Below, one piece after another: positions 32,850-43,214 of a stretch of DNA of 64,000 bases. The stretch is from contig NW_017386051.1 of assembly GCF_000237925.1 (NCBI RefSeq), forward strand, positions 124,001 to 188,000. The letters are read 5' to 3'. Source of the DNA: Schistosoma mansoni (Eukaryota; Platyhelminthes; Trematoda; Strigeidida; Schistosomatidae). The notes below the pieces were generated by a model. That model saw only the letters and a program-made list of their open reading frames with translations, searched no databases and had not been told where the DNA came from. Positions within the stretch are counted from its first letter, which is position 1; every line of letters starts with the position of its first letter. A program made the translations under genes and the position numbers.

Positions 32850-33243
32850 TAGTATTGTTTGTTTGAATCTTCCCATTGATGTTTAGGACTGCAAATGGTC
32901 AATCTCTTATTGGCATATGTGCATCCTGTGCGTATTGCATCGATATAGACTAAATTCACAAGCATTGTAAGCAAAGATGGATAGTGGCTAGCAGTGGAAT
33001 GCAGGACGCGCGTTTCGTCCTATTTTGTGAATGTAAACTTCACCCCATTACACAAGCAAGTGGCTATTAGGACTCAGTAGCTGAGTGAATAACGCGATGG
33101 CGTTTGAAGCGAGAGGTACTGGGTTCGAGTCCCAGAGTGGACATCTATTCTGAGATTCAGGTACATCCAGCTGACGAGTCCCAAATAGGACGAAACGTAC
33201 GTCCTGGATTCCACTGCTAGTAACTACCCATCTTTGCTTATAC
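32850..33243 (+). mobile_element. ALPHA SINE, foldback form with 8-bp target duplication
   Basis: GAATGACT at 32842-32849 and 33244-33251 flank the whole structure, so both arms entered together. The left part is minus-sense linker and ribozyme end ('taagcaaagatggatagtgg' to 'ggacgcgcgtttcgtcctat'). The right part is a full plus-sense unit: 'cttcaccccattacacaagc', box A 'gtagctgagtga', box B 'gggttcgagtccc', an intact hammerhead and 'catctttgctta'. Confidence 0.9.
33165..33209 (+). ncRNA. Hammerhead ribozyme, ALPHA type, fully consensus
   Basis: Stem I ATCCAG (33165-33170) with CTGGAT (33204-33209). Core CTGACGAG, stem II GTCC/GGAC with a 6-nt CAAATA loop, GAAAC, stem III from the self-complementary ACGTACGT, and triplet GTC ending at 33203. 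Every conserved hammerhead position is met. The inverted arm upstream could compete for pairing in a read-through transcript. Confidence 0.9.
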
Positions 33244-33589
33244 GAATGACTGTTATGATTATTTGTTCATAGTTGAAACTAGATTACTGATTACTGTAAA
33301 AGACATCGAAATGATTGTTTTAAAAATGATGTATGTTATACTTTCGTAAATATGTATTTTTTCTATATTAGAAAGGTTATCCAGTCACGATTTAATCAAG
33401 ATTAGATGACTGTACTACTGAAATACGAATAACTCAAAAGTATAGATGAATAATACCAATAGTAATATGGTGATTATGTGATCTAAATGTTCTGTTCAGG
33501 ATTTTAAATTATATCGTAGTTTAACCCTGCTAGGATATCACCTACCAGATTTCAACGATTATGCAATACTCCATTATTTTCAATATTTC

Positions 33590-33715
33590 TTCAACTTTTG
33601 ACTATGAATGCAGTGTTCATCTTGTTGTGCTAACGAGGTATGGCAACTTGGATCGATGCATAAATGTGCCTGGTCCTACGTTGTTGTTGACTGACTGACT
33701 TTGACTAGTTTAAAA
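33590..33715 (+). mobile_element. LINE-B 3' tail fragment
   Basis: Shares 'tgtgctaacgaggtatggca' and 'ctacgttgttgttgactgac' with the end of the 40790-41370 LINE-B copy, ending in a short GACT tandem ('gactgactgactttgact'). Only the untranslated 3' end is present. Confidence 0.65.
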
Positions 33716-34011
33716 TGAGGAAAATCCTGATCAATACAACTGTTTTTCAAATTAACATTGCTATACCGTTTCACCACTTTTGAATCAGTTTCATAGAAAC
33801 ATTTTGTTTAAAATTGTTTATTACAGATTTCTGACATAATTACAAAGTCATTTTTTGTATAAATAATGATGTTATTATATGTTTTCAAAATCCAATAACC
33901 ATCCATCTGTCTAAGTTCATATTTTAAATTTATGTGAGTTACGCCTATTAACTAAAAATGTGTAATACTGGTAAAAAAGTGTATACATGTCCTTTGCAGT
34001 AAAGTTGAATC

Positions 34012-34165
34012 GTTGCTAGCAGTAGAATCTAAAATGCACATTTCATCCTGTTTGGATTCATCTTGACTTCATTGTCCATGTAGGAATATAGGTAACTCCA
34101 GCTGATGAGTCCCAAACACAAAATCTGAATGTTCTATATTCCACTGTTAGCCATAAAGCAACTTC
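34012..34165 (+). mobile_element. ALPHA SINE, old mini-foldback
   Basis: The minus arm 'tgctagcagtagaatctaaa' with 'cacatttcatcctgtttgga' faces the plus part 'aggtaactccagctgatgag' and 'ttccactgttagccataaag'. The tRNA-like head is gone. The plus core keeps CTGATGAG, but GGACGAAAC has been lost. Confidence 0.65.
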
Positions 34166-34514
34166 ACTAGAATGTGCATTACAAGTGGTCCATTCAGGAT
34201 ACTAACAAACTTATGTCGAGAAGACCCTTCATTTTAATCACATTTGCACACCAAGTACTGGTTCTTTATCTAGGTTACATTAAAATATATGGTAAGAGTT
34301 CTAATTAGATCCACTGATCACTAATATCCTAGGTATCTTAATCTCTAAAGCAATAACTGATTTATTCTCAGTAATTTTATGTACATAAATTAAGTAATGT
34401 ATCAATGTGTAATTTATCTTCCATCTTTTCTTTCTCTTAATTGACTAAATGAATAAACGTCTAAAGGTCGTTACGTAGTATAGCTCAGCTTCACTATGAA
34501 AATGTGTACAGTGA

Positions 34515-34925
34515 AATAATTTATATCGGTATAGGGTTTTGTGGAGATAGACATTTAACTCGAGTATTACGCTTACGCTTTGAAGCTGGAGTTACCGCGG
34601 CTGCTGGCATCAGACTTGCCTTCTGATTGGTCCTCGTTAGAGGATTTAAATTGTACTCATTCGAATTACGGAGCCTCGATTGAATCCCGTATATGTATTT
34701 TTCATTACTACCTCCCCGTACCAAGAGTGGGTAATTTTCGCGCCTGCTGCCGTCCTTGGATGTAGTAGCCATTTCTCAGGCTCCCTCTCCGGACTACTCA
34801 CTTAGACTACTACTCAGACTACTCACTAGAGTACATCCACGACCCTATCATCACAGGGAATGAATCCGTTCAGAGATTCTTAGTTTTCAATAGTTGTCTA
34901 GTTCAAATCATCTCGTGATTGAAAC
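34515..34925 (-). mobile_element. BETA-derived element carrying an 18S rRNA insert
   Basis: The left edge is the minus-sense BETA tail ('tagggttttgtggagatag') and the right edge is BETA-like 'gtacatccacgaccctatca' and 'tagttttcaatagttgtcta' to 'tcgtgattgaaactatg'. The 18S fragment lies between them, followed by a short imperfect tandem of 'gactactca'-like units at 34791-34830. Confidence 0.6.
34566..34794 (-). pseudogene. 18S rRNA gene fragment (universal 'CCAGCAGCCGCGGTAA' region), minus strand
   Basis: Reverse complement reads 'gtccggagagggagcctgag', then 'ggcagcaggcgcg', 'ttacccactcttggtacggg', 'aatgagtacaatttaaatcc', 'taacgaggaccaatcagaag', 'gatgccagcagccgcggtaa' and 'ctccagcttcaaagcg'. 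This is the 5' third of eukaryotic small-subunit rRNA, about the stretch equivalent to human 18S 390-630, without large gaps. Changes at normally invariant sites (GATGCCAGC for GTGCCAGC, AACTCCAGCTTC for AATTCCAGCTCC) show it is not functional. The 83-codon minus frame across it is an rRNA translation artefact. Confidence 0.93.
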
Positions 34926-35430
34926 TATGCAAATCATTTATACCGCAGTTGTTATTTTTAAATATCTTACGGTGTACAACACATTAATTATCACTTTATA
35001 TTAGTTCATTTACTTAGCAACAAAAAAACAACTAACCATTCATTGAATTACTCAATAAATGTCTCATTATATAGTTGAAATAAAAAATTTTTTCAAAAAA
35101 TAATTTACCAATAGTTATGCAATAAGAAAAATTCTTTACCCTAAGGGTTAGTTTTTTTTGGTTGCTGTTGATTTATTCATTCATCTAATCGACCTTTTTT
35201 TTATTAAAGGCTAAATTACTTTACAATAGAAACTTCCTACCAAATTTGATTAAGTTTTCGACCTACAGAATTCCTCTTTTTTAAAAGAGTCTAGAATGTT
35301 CATAATTAGAATGGTATTAGTTAAATTCTTTATGAGATGAATAAAATCATTCTAAAACTATATTGTTCCTATGATAATTCCTTTTAAATATAAGTATTGT
35401 AATTGATAATTCTGCCTTTAGTGGTTTGAA

Positions 35431-35801
35431 AATTTTTATATATAATTGAAATCATGAGTCAATTGAAGCTTGACCACTATGGAAAACCTGGAAACAGTGT
35501 ACGGCCGTTTTGTCCCAGTATGAGATTCCTCAGCTGTGCGCATCCACGATCCCACATTCGCGAGATTCGAACCCAGGACCTACCAGTCTCGCGCTAGCGC
35601 TTAACCAATAAACCACTGGGCCGGCATCCAACAGTGTTAATGTCTAACTTCAACTGATCCACGAAGTTAAGCAACCATTTTACTAATGTCTTCAGTGGGT
35701 TGATATCTCCCAACAGACTTGGTTGAACTCCACTGGTCACTGCCTCTCAATAAAACTCTAGGAAATACCTCATGAAACCAGTCACTAGTGAGCATATGAT
35801 A
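35431..35801 (-). mobile_element. BETA SINE, full length, minus strand
   Basis: Complete minus-strand order from the 3' arm ('atcatgagtcaattgaagct') through the hammerhead, the head (plus-strand box B 'attcgaacccagga'), 'ggccggcatccaacagtgtt', 'gttgaactccactggtcact' and the 5' end 'cagtcactagtgagcatatg'. The ribozyme has GGACAAAAC and a GUA triplet, so it is not expected to cut. Confidence 0.9.
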
Positions 35802-35990
35802 AGGGGTTTTTTGTGGCGATTTTTAGTAATTTTTATATATATTTGAAATCATGAGTCAATTGAAGCTACACCACCATGGAAAACCTAGAAGCACTGAACG
35901 GCCGTTTCCTCCTATTGTGGGACCCCTCAGCAGTGTGCATCCATGGTCCGCCGAGCAAGATTCGAACCCAGGACCTACCAGTTTAAAAAT
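35802..35990 (-). mobile_element. BETA SINE, 5'-truncated, minus strand
   Basis: Starts with the minus-sense tail 'aaggggttttttgtggcgat' directly abutting the previous copy, so the two lie head to tail in tandem. It ends within the tRNA-like head ('ggacctaccagttt'). The ribozyme reads CTGAGGGG (A9 changed). Confidence 0.85.
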
Positions 35991-36015
35991 TTGTTTTAGA
36001 TAAAAAACGATTTTT

Positions 36016-36281
36016 GGCGAGATTACAATTAATGGATGAACTCATGATGTATAACATAACAGGTCTCGGACTTTGGTGCGAAACACACTCATCCATTTGA
36101 ATATAAATAGGGTTTTGGCATTATAGCTTATATCAGTTGGCGATGACAAACCGAAATTTAATTCCTAACCCTAACTATCAACTGTAAATAATAATCCCTC
36201 ATTTTGTCCTGGTCATTAGGTGGACACTTACAAGGTCAATCTAGCGTTGCTGAAAGGTCGTCTTTAAATTATATTCTCACC
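36016..36281 (-). mobile_element. DELTA MITE-like element
   Basis: The left end GGCGAGATTACAATTAATGG and right end 'aaattatattctcacc' are inverted repeats. The flanks CGATTTTT and TGATTTTC look like a decayed 8-bp duplication (6 of 8 match). The interior block 'cctaactatcaactgtaaat' is shared with the 28078 copy. Confidence 0.75.
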
Positions 36282-36649
36282 TGATTTTCATTATAAAAGT
36301 GATTTCTTTTTAAGTAAAATAATGCAAACACCATACACGTTTTACTGTGCATAGTAGTATACTACTGATCATACGGTATTAAGTAGATTAAATGTGGATT
36401 ATTAAATAAAGTCAAAAAGACAAACTTGTGATTGTAAAAAATAATTGATTGAATCCACTAATGAGTTAATTATTGAGTATCTCTGTCACACTGTATGTGA
36501 TTATATGCAAACATTCTATTTCTGGATTATTATATAAGAAACATGGTAATATGATGAATTTTCATGTTCCTCAATACTTTGACTACACGGCTTTATATAC
36601 ACAGCATGATTTCGTCATTATTTGACACTGGAATTATTTCACGAAGTTC

Positions 36650-36885
36650 ATGATGTATCAGGTACACCTTGCTGACGAGTGCCAAGTAGCACGAAACTTG
36701 GGTTCAGGGTTTCCTGTTGACCACCTATAACCACCATCTTATCTCAACATAGTGCACGCAGTGTCGAGCCACCTAGACTAGTGGCCACATTGCAACTTGA
36801 TCGATAGCATTCGATCAGCACTAAGAAGGACTTGACACGCATGACATTGTTCACCACTCAGTGATCAATCAATTGTGACAATACC
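36650..36885 (+). mobile_element. GAMMA SINE, copy 2, head-truncated
   Basis: Begins just before the hammerhead and continues through 'ccacctataaccaccatctt', 'tgatcgatagcattcgatca' and 'tcagtgatcaatcaattgt', aligned with the GAMMA copy at 17360. The tRNA-like head is missing. Confidence 0.75.
36666..36710 (+). ncRNA. Hammerhead ribozyme, GAMMA type, core intact
   Basis: Stem I ACCTTG (36666-36671) pairs with CAGGGT (36705-36710), one pair being G-U. Core CTGACGAG, stem II GTGC/GCAC around CAAGTA, GAAAC, stem III ACTTGGGT (self-complementary if G-U pairs are allowed), and a GUU triplet ending at 36704. All conserved core positions are present. Stem II and stem I sequences differ from ALPHA and BETA, which makes this a separate lineage. 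Confidence 0.8.
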
Positions 36886-37523
36886 ATTGGAAATTTACAT
36901 ATCCAAATTTTGAAACTTCACTCGATTTGTGATAGAACATAGTAATTATCTAATATTATCAAGAAATGATTAATATAATAATGGATTAGTTGAATTTATA
37001 AAACTATTGCACATTTTTTCTTCTAAGACTATGTGAATTTTATTTTTATACTAACCACTAGCAACCACATGTTTCTAATTTACTTAGTGATTTCGTAATT
37101 TATAAATTCACATTTTTATTCGGTACTCGTTTCTGTCAGATTATGATAGATGACAACTTTCTGATTGGATGAAATCAGCTGAAAACTCTTAATTTCATGA
37201 AGGAACTCATGTTTTCTAACTACCATTCAAAATTGTATTATCTTGTGTAATATTTACAGAGGTTATTAAAAAATAGTTTAGACAGTCATATTACAGCTGC
37301 CATTAATGAAAATTATCATGAAAATATCATGATGAATAAGCGAAAAAAATTTCCACCCCCCATTAAAGTGATCACCCTAAACAATAATTATAACTTATCT
37401 GTCTTATTTGCCTTATCAACTCCGAATTTTTATTACACGTTCGATCAACAGATTCTATTCAAAGAGAAACACCACTCTGTCTGTTTCATTTAAGTTTTGC
37501 TTTCCTTTTAGTGTAATACAAAC
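36886..37523. other. AT-rich spacer
   Basis: No feature recognised. Confidence 0.4.
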
Positions 37524-37533
37524 AAAAGATACT

Positions 37534-37690
37534 TTTGGTAAGCAGAGATGGATAGTGGCTAGCAGTGGAATCCAGGACGCACGTTTCGTCCTATTTGGCA
37601 TAGTATGCACATATGGCCAATTAGAGACTGACCAGTTGCAGTCCTAACACATCGATGGGAAGATTCAAACAAAAAATACTAAATGAATTT
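37534..37690 (-). mobile_element. ALPHA SINE, rearranged insertion with 10-bp target duplication
   Basis: AAAAGATACT at 37524-37533 and 37691-37700. The insert is a minus-sense ribozyme end ('taagcagagatggatagtgg' to 'cacgtttcgtcctatttgg') joined to plus-sense linker ('tatgcacatatggccaatta' to 'actaaatgaattt'). It has no tRNA-like head. Because the flanks duplicate, this composite inserted in one event. Confidence 0.85.
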
Positions 37691-37959
37691 AAAAGATACT
37701 ATTGTTTGTATGGTTTTTTGTGGTTCGGTATTTTTGCTCACCCTTTTAAAAGTTCTGTTTTTTATAAATATATTTGTGTGTTTACGCTACCACTAATGTT
37801 TTCATCGCTATCAGTAGTATCGATATGATCTCTTACTTACAAACAGAAAAATGTTGATTATATTAAAATAGGAAACATGATTCGCTTTACATTGAATATC
37901 AGATACTTCCAAAACTGTTCCACAGAAATATTTAATTATTTTAAGCCGGGATATAAGTT

Positions 37960-38320
37960 TTGATAATTATGGTAATGAGTACAGCTTTGAGAGGGAATTC
38001 TTAAAGTTCTAGTGAGAAGCCGTAAACAGTGGAGTTCAACTGTTTCGGATAAGAGGCAGTTACCCACTGTAGACAATGGAAAATGGTCACACAATATCGT
38101 GAATTGATTAAAGTTAGGCATTAGCATCATTGGGTGTTGACTAAGTGGTTTGTAGTTTAGGCGTTCGCCGGCGAGATCGAAAGACCTAGGATCAATTTTC
38201 ACATATGAGGTTGTGAGTGAGTACTTCTGAGGAGTCCCGTACTAGAATGAAACGGCCGTACAGTGCTTATAGGTTTCCAATGTTGGTCTAATATTGACCG
38301 GTTTATGATTTCAATCAAAA
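37960..38320 (+). mobile_element. BETA SINE, near full length, diverged
   Basis: 5' block 'gttctagtgagaagccgtaa', 'attgattaaagttaggcatt', tRNA-like head with eroded box B ('ggatcaatttt'), a hammerhead with CTGAGGAG and a GUA triplet, and the 3' arm. Stem II is damaged (GTCC/GAAT). Confidence 0.75.
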
Positions 38321-38344
38321 TGATGATAATTTTGTAAGTTATAT

Positions 38345-38465
38345 CGTGTAATGACTTTAGTTAAAAGACCATTGAGAGGCAGGAGTCACTAGATTGATAT
38401 TTCGTCCTGGACTTTCAGCAGTGAGCATCCATGACTTTGTGTTATTGGACAGGCACCAGAGATTC
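38345..38465 (-). mobile_element. BETA SINE, old fragment, minus strand
   Basis: Retains 'agttaaaagaccattgagag', 'gatatttcgtcctggacttt' and 'cagcagtgagcatccatgac'. Confidence 0.55.
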
Positions 38466-39544
38466 ATCTGCATCTTCCAATAGTTCTCCATTTAAGATTA
38501 GTTCCTGCTGTAAAATAATGTTTTTTACAACCTCTACAAACCATTCATAATAATGATTATTATTATAATATTTGAGAAGCGAAATACACCCTTTTTTCAG
38601 AGCTTGCGGCTCCTCAAGTTAGATGAGACTATGAATTCTGTCAAAACCTTAAAATATATATTGCTGATGTCTAATGATTACTGAGTATTGGCCAATATCC
38701 CGCCTGTCTAGTTAGTTATGATGATCTAATTCTGTCGATCAAGTTATAATATGGTCATTAGTCTAAGTGATTCACCACTATCTGCAATATTCTTTGATGT
38801 TGGATGGTTAAAAGTCGTTTGAAAGAACATTTCATGATTTATGTTTCGTGTATATTGACACTCCTTAGGAAGGCATACTTGTGATCTTTAGAGAACTTAA
38901 GCTATCTGGCGGATTTGAAGTCGAGTCAGCCAATTTCAAGCTGTAAAATGTTACCAAGGAGCTGTTTGTGCAATGACTGACATCTTGTATGACTGAAACA
39001 CAATTCATCAATCACTGCATAACGGCCAATTTAATATATATTTAATGATATAATCGTTATGAGCCTTGAAACCACTTAGTTTATACTGAAATAACTTATT
39101 ACCCCATTCAACAATCAGCTAAACGAGAAAATCACTTAGTGACTGAAAAACAATTACACGTAATTTCCGACCATTCAATCGAGTGTATTTATTTAGGGAT
39201 GTCAAATATGCCGTATTCTCAAAAGACTATTATTTTAATTCTAAAAGTATTTCACTAACATTCTTTTTAGTTGTAATAAATCAGTTCAGCCGAAATGGAA
39301 ATGCTTCTTGATAATGGAATAAACATTATCTATCTATTTCTTTGTTGTTGTTATTGCAAACTATGATCTTGTCAATGTTGTTTAGTTGCAGGATAAAAAA
39401 TTACTTTCATTTAAAGAAACGTACAATTCTTGTAGAAAAACAAGAGTCAACTAAACTGATTGTAAATATTTCTATCTTATAAAGTGAATGGATTATAAGT
39501 AGTATTGATGTTATTTCTTCAAATGTAAAAAGCTTGTATTTTCA
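38466..39544. other. Unassigned spacer
   Basis: No repeat or coding signal noticed. Confidence 0.4.
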
Positions 39545-40130
39545 TTATGATGATTTGTGGAGATTGTAGTAATTTCACAGATGAATTCACAAGTTCATCT
39601 AAGCTAGATCAACATTGAAAACTTGCGAGCATTTGACGGATGTTTCGTTCTAGTATGGGATACCTCTATACTACGCATCTATAGATTCACAGATGAGAAT
39701 CGAACCTAGGACTTTCGATCTCTCCGGAGGACGCCTAACCTATAAACCACTAAGTCAGCATCGTACAGAATTAATGCATAAATTCAATCAATCCACGATA
39801 TTGCACAACTATCTTCCATTATATACTACCTCATATCCAACACAGCCAAACTTCACTGGTTACAAGTTCTCACTGGAACATCAACAAGTTGGTCGTACAA
39901 TATCATGAATTTATTGAAGTTAGACATGAACACCATTGGATCACATCTCATTGGTATAAAGGTTAGGCATTCACATGCAAGTCTGTAAGCACTTGATTGG
40001 AATTCTGAGTGTGGAACTGTGTATACACACTGGCGATTAGCCTTGTGCTGCGACAGAACGATCGTTCAATGCTTTCAGGTTTTCACTGGTAGTTTAGCTT
40101 AGATCAACTCATGAATTCAACTGTGAAAAC
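39545..40130. mobile_element. Two BETA SINEs head to head (large inverted pair)
   Basis: A full minus-sense BETA (39545-39890: tail, arm, ribozyme, head with 'gaatcgaacctaggactttc', 5' blocks) runs into a plus-sense BETA (39890-40130: 'tattgaagttagacatgaac', head, decayed ribozyme, arm 'agatcaactcatgaattcaa'). Together they form a roughly 580-bp inverted structure. Both ribozymes are degraded. Confidence 0.8.
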
Positions 40131-40399
40131 GTTCATTATAATTTCAAAGCATAAAACTAACACTGGTCAAGATGGAAAACTATTTTGTTCATTTTCTATC
40201 TCCTTATGTTTAATCCTTTACTGTTTACCTACATTTCATCATATCAGTTACATAATAATTTTATTTATTTTTCTAAATTTGTTTATTTTTCTCTATTAGT
40301 AAAGGATAAATAATTTAAGAAAAAAAAACATAAATCCTAAATGTCTACTTTTTCGACCATAAACTTAGTTATATTTGTCTGTTATATCTTCTGTATTTG

Positions 40400-40436
40400 T
40401 GAGTATGCGTGCGTGCTTGCGTGTGTGTGTGTGTGT
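40400..40436. repeat. TG-rich microsatellite
   Basis: 'gtgcgtgcttgcgtgtgtgt' continuing as GT repeats, followed by a TTTG/TTTA-rich tract. Confidence 0.85.
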
Positions 40437-40789
40437 TTACTTATTTGCTTATTTGTTTGTTTGAGTACAACATACCTTGACCATGAATAATAACTATAGC
40501 GGTTTCTCAAGGTGATTCCTTATGGTATATAACAAATTGTAAATAACATGTTTTTCCTTATTTACTTCTAATAATCATTTATTTGTTGACTCTAATAAAT
40601 AATACTATTTCCGGTTTGTTTAACTCTGTGTTGTTTATGCTATTCTTCTTTAAGTGCTTATAGAGTGTTCTCTTCCTCTATGTTGACATTTAGTGTTGTC
40701 AGTTTTGTTACGTATCAATTCTTTTCATTTATTTCAATACGTAGATTCTTTGTTATTTTATTTGTTCACTCTTATTTATTCATCTATCC

Positions 40790-41370
40790 TTAACGGGTAA
40801 TAGGTAAGGATGGCAAATCGATTGATGAGGTAGGGAGACTTCATCAGTGGAGATGGCTGGGACACGTGTTACTTATGCCCAACCACCGACTGCCCCGACG
40901 TGCAATGTTTTATGGTGTAGGAGTAGGTTGGAAGAAAGCTAGGGGCCGCATGACCAAAATGTGGCCTAAATCCATAAAATCGCTGACAATTGGACTGAGC
41001 CATGTTGGTAGGTGTAGACTACCTGGTTGGGATGCGCGAGATGATAGTAATCGATGGTTAGAAACCTTGAATGACATGGCTCAAAATCGTTTGCAATGGC
41101 GAAGTTGCATCCACTCTTTGTGTTCTACCAAATTCTAATCTTCTGAACTCTTCATGTCTCTATCTTTTTTCTCTTTTCAAATTAATTTCACTGGATTACA
41201 CTCCTTCAATAACATCTTCAAACCCTAATCTTTCACATAATGCTTATACTCTTACTACTTCTACCACTATCGGATTTGAATCAATAACTGCATCTCTGTG
41301 CTAATGTGGTATGGCAACTCAAACTGATGTACGTGCGTACGAAGTTCTACGTTGTAACTGACTGATTCAT
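40790..41370 (+). mobile_element. LINE-B 3' end with 3' UTR
   Basis: One frame reads GKDGKSIDEVGRLHQWRWLG, HVLLMPNHRLPRRAMFYGV, GWKKARGRMTKMWPKSIKSL, GRCRLPGWDARDDSNRWLET and LNDMAQNRLQWRSC before a stop at about 41136, then a 3' UTR ending 'tgtaactgactga'. This is the last part of a non-LTR retrotransposon protein. SR3/Perere-type schistosome LINEs are candidates, but I cannot fix the name. The frame is open over more than 90 codons, so this copy is younger than the one at 2690-3230. The rest of the element is missing through 5' truncation. Confidence 0.8.
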
Positions 41371-41417
41371 CTATATAAGTAAATAGAGCTTATGTTTTTA
41401 TTCTGTCTTCATCAGGA

Positions 41418-41515
41418 ACAATATATGAAGGATGTCACTGACAGATGTATTCAGGACATACATTTTGTCCTATTTGAGATTTGTTAGGTAAGTCTAGATT
41501 GTAATGTTAATGTTC
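41418..41515 (-). mobile_element. ALPHA SINE, ribozyme fragment, minus strand, old
   Basis: 'tattcaggacatacattttg' and 'tcctatttgagatttgttag' followed by 'gatgttcac'-like sequence, in minus-sense ALPHA order. Confidence 0.6.
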
Positions 41516-42304
41516 ACATAACGGAAATCAAACATAATATCTTTAGCTCTAAACACCCAGAACGTTATCTGAGTCCAGATAATCACTAGCTTATTTAATG
41601 TGTACAAAGTTATGCATATGGACGGGTTTATATTTTCAGGTCCTAAATTAGACGAAATTTTTGTCCTAGACTCCAATTTTTGGCACCATTCAACTTCACT
41701 AAAACTTATACCTTGAGGTAATATTGATGGAATCCAGTCAGAATGAATGTAATGCAATTAAATTCTAATCAACAATTGTCCTTAATATTAACATCAGGAA
41801 TACTCGAACCCTTACATGAACATATGGTTTACAACTCATCTATAATACATTTTAAACTTACATTTTAACAGAGAACACTTGTATCTTTATGGCTGACCTC
41901 AATTAGTAACGTAGATTATCACAAAAGTACATATGAAATACTGAAGAAATTGTATTTCAATGGTTACTATTTAGAAGTATTCTATTTGGGAAGAGGATTT
42001 ATTTCAACAGGTTGACATCAGTGTACATTGGACAGTTGTATGATCATAGTCTGGTACTCTCTAGTAGCGTTCAATAATAACACTCCAGATGACATCATGA
42101 TCAACATGTCTACACCTTACAGCTTATTTAATGACTACACTAGGGTTACTCTAATCGTTTCTAATCTTTGTGTTAAGGTTATTATATTTTCGGAGATAAT
42201 CAAGAAATTTTAAAATGAACGGTTGTTTTGACACTAAATCAACATAATTTAGAATATAAGATGAACTGGACAATTGTTTCATAACAGTATATAAATTACT
42301 GAAT
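41516..42304. other. Unassigned spacer
   Basis: No feature recognised; the 87-codon minus frame at 41494-41757 has no known domain. Confidence 0.4.
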
Positions 42305-42402
42305 ATTGACTCAGTGATCTAAAGTTTAAGAGTTCAATATAAGATCTTAAAGTTATAAGTTTGATCTCTGGTAAGATCATGAATCAGCACTGTTAAGGAG
42401 TA
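42305..42402 (+). mobile_element. BETA SINE, head fragment, old
   Basis: 'ttgactcagtgatctaaagt' (box A region), a decayed box B 'agtttgatctctgg' and the beginning of the ribozyme 'cagcactgttaaggag'. Confidence 0.5.
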
Positions 42403-42534
42403 GTTAGTTAGCAAAATTGTTTTCCATTGCAAATGGTTCTTTCGTAATTTTGTTAGTGGGCTGATTTTAGCGTGACATCAGGTGAAAACCACATAATATT
42501 GAATAGTTGTTACATTTTACGATAAGAATATTTA

Positions 42535-42640
42535 GTACTTAAGAACTATAACCACGCCAGGGATCAAACCCAGTTTTCCCACCAGCAACAGATGAGGTAA
42601 TATCTCACTGATAACATTTCTAACTCCAGTTAACTGGCTA
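42535..42640 (-). repeat. tRNA-like sequence, minus strand, possibly another SINE head
   Basis: On the minus strand 'tgttatcagtgagatattac' (box A position) is followed about 35 nt later by a good box B, 'gggtttgatccctgg'. No intact acceptor stem or clear cloverleaf is visible, and it differs from the ALPHA, BETA and GAMMA heads. Confidence 0.4.
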
Positions 42641-43074
42641 TTTAGTCACCATCCACTGTAACTGATAATATGTTGCACTATGGACATGATTTCACTTCAT
42701 TCAATGGTAACCTTCAGCTAGAATTTCCGAAATACTTCATCAAGTTCACTTTCAGTGTCTAGATGGTTGTTATTCACGATAAAAAGACTGCTAAAATAGT
42801 TCAGTTAGTAGTTCACATCAAGGACTGATTTTTTGATAACTAATAACTGAAAACCAAGGTGTACTGAAGTATTGATCATTTTATAGTTTTCTACTAATGA
42901 AATAATAACTCGATGTAATTAAATCCACATCACTGTGAATACACTTTGAATAACAAATTACAATCCCAATACTAAACTGACTAAACTATTTTAAAATTAA
43001 CACGATTTCTTTCGAAAAAAATTTTCTGATTTTCTATAATCCTAATTTAACAGCTACAAAGGGAATCTTCATTG

Positions 43075-43198
43075 AGATCGTGAACCGATCAATGTTAGAC
43101 CACCATTGAAAAACTAGAAGATTGGACGGCTGTTTCGTTCTACTATGGAGCTCCTCAGTAGTGTACACCCACGATTCTGCACGCAGGATTCCAACACA
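43075..43198 (-). mobile_element. BETA SINE, 3' half, minus strand
   Basis: Arm 'cgtgaaccgatcaatgttag', a hammerhead keeping CTGAGGAG and a GUC triplet but with a weak stem II, and truncation at 'gcacgcaggattcc'. Faces the next copy head to head. Confidence 0.75.
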
Positions 43199-43214
43199 TT
43201 ACATATTGATAATT

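Noticed and set aside
33080-33150. Possible true tRNA genes at the many box A and box B pairs
   Set aside because: All sit inside ALPHA, BETA or GAMMA units, lack matched acceptor stems and are followed by ribozyme sequence.
34521-34772. 83-codon minus-strand frame
   Set aside because: It is a translation of 18S rRNA sequence.
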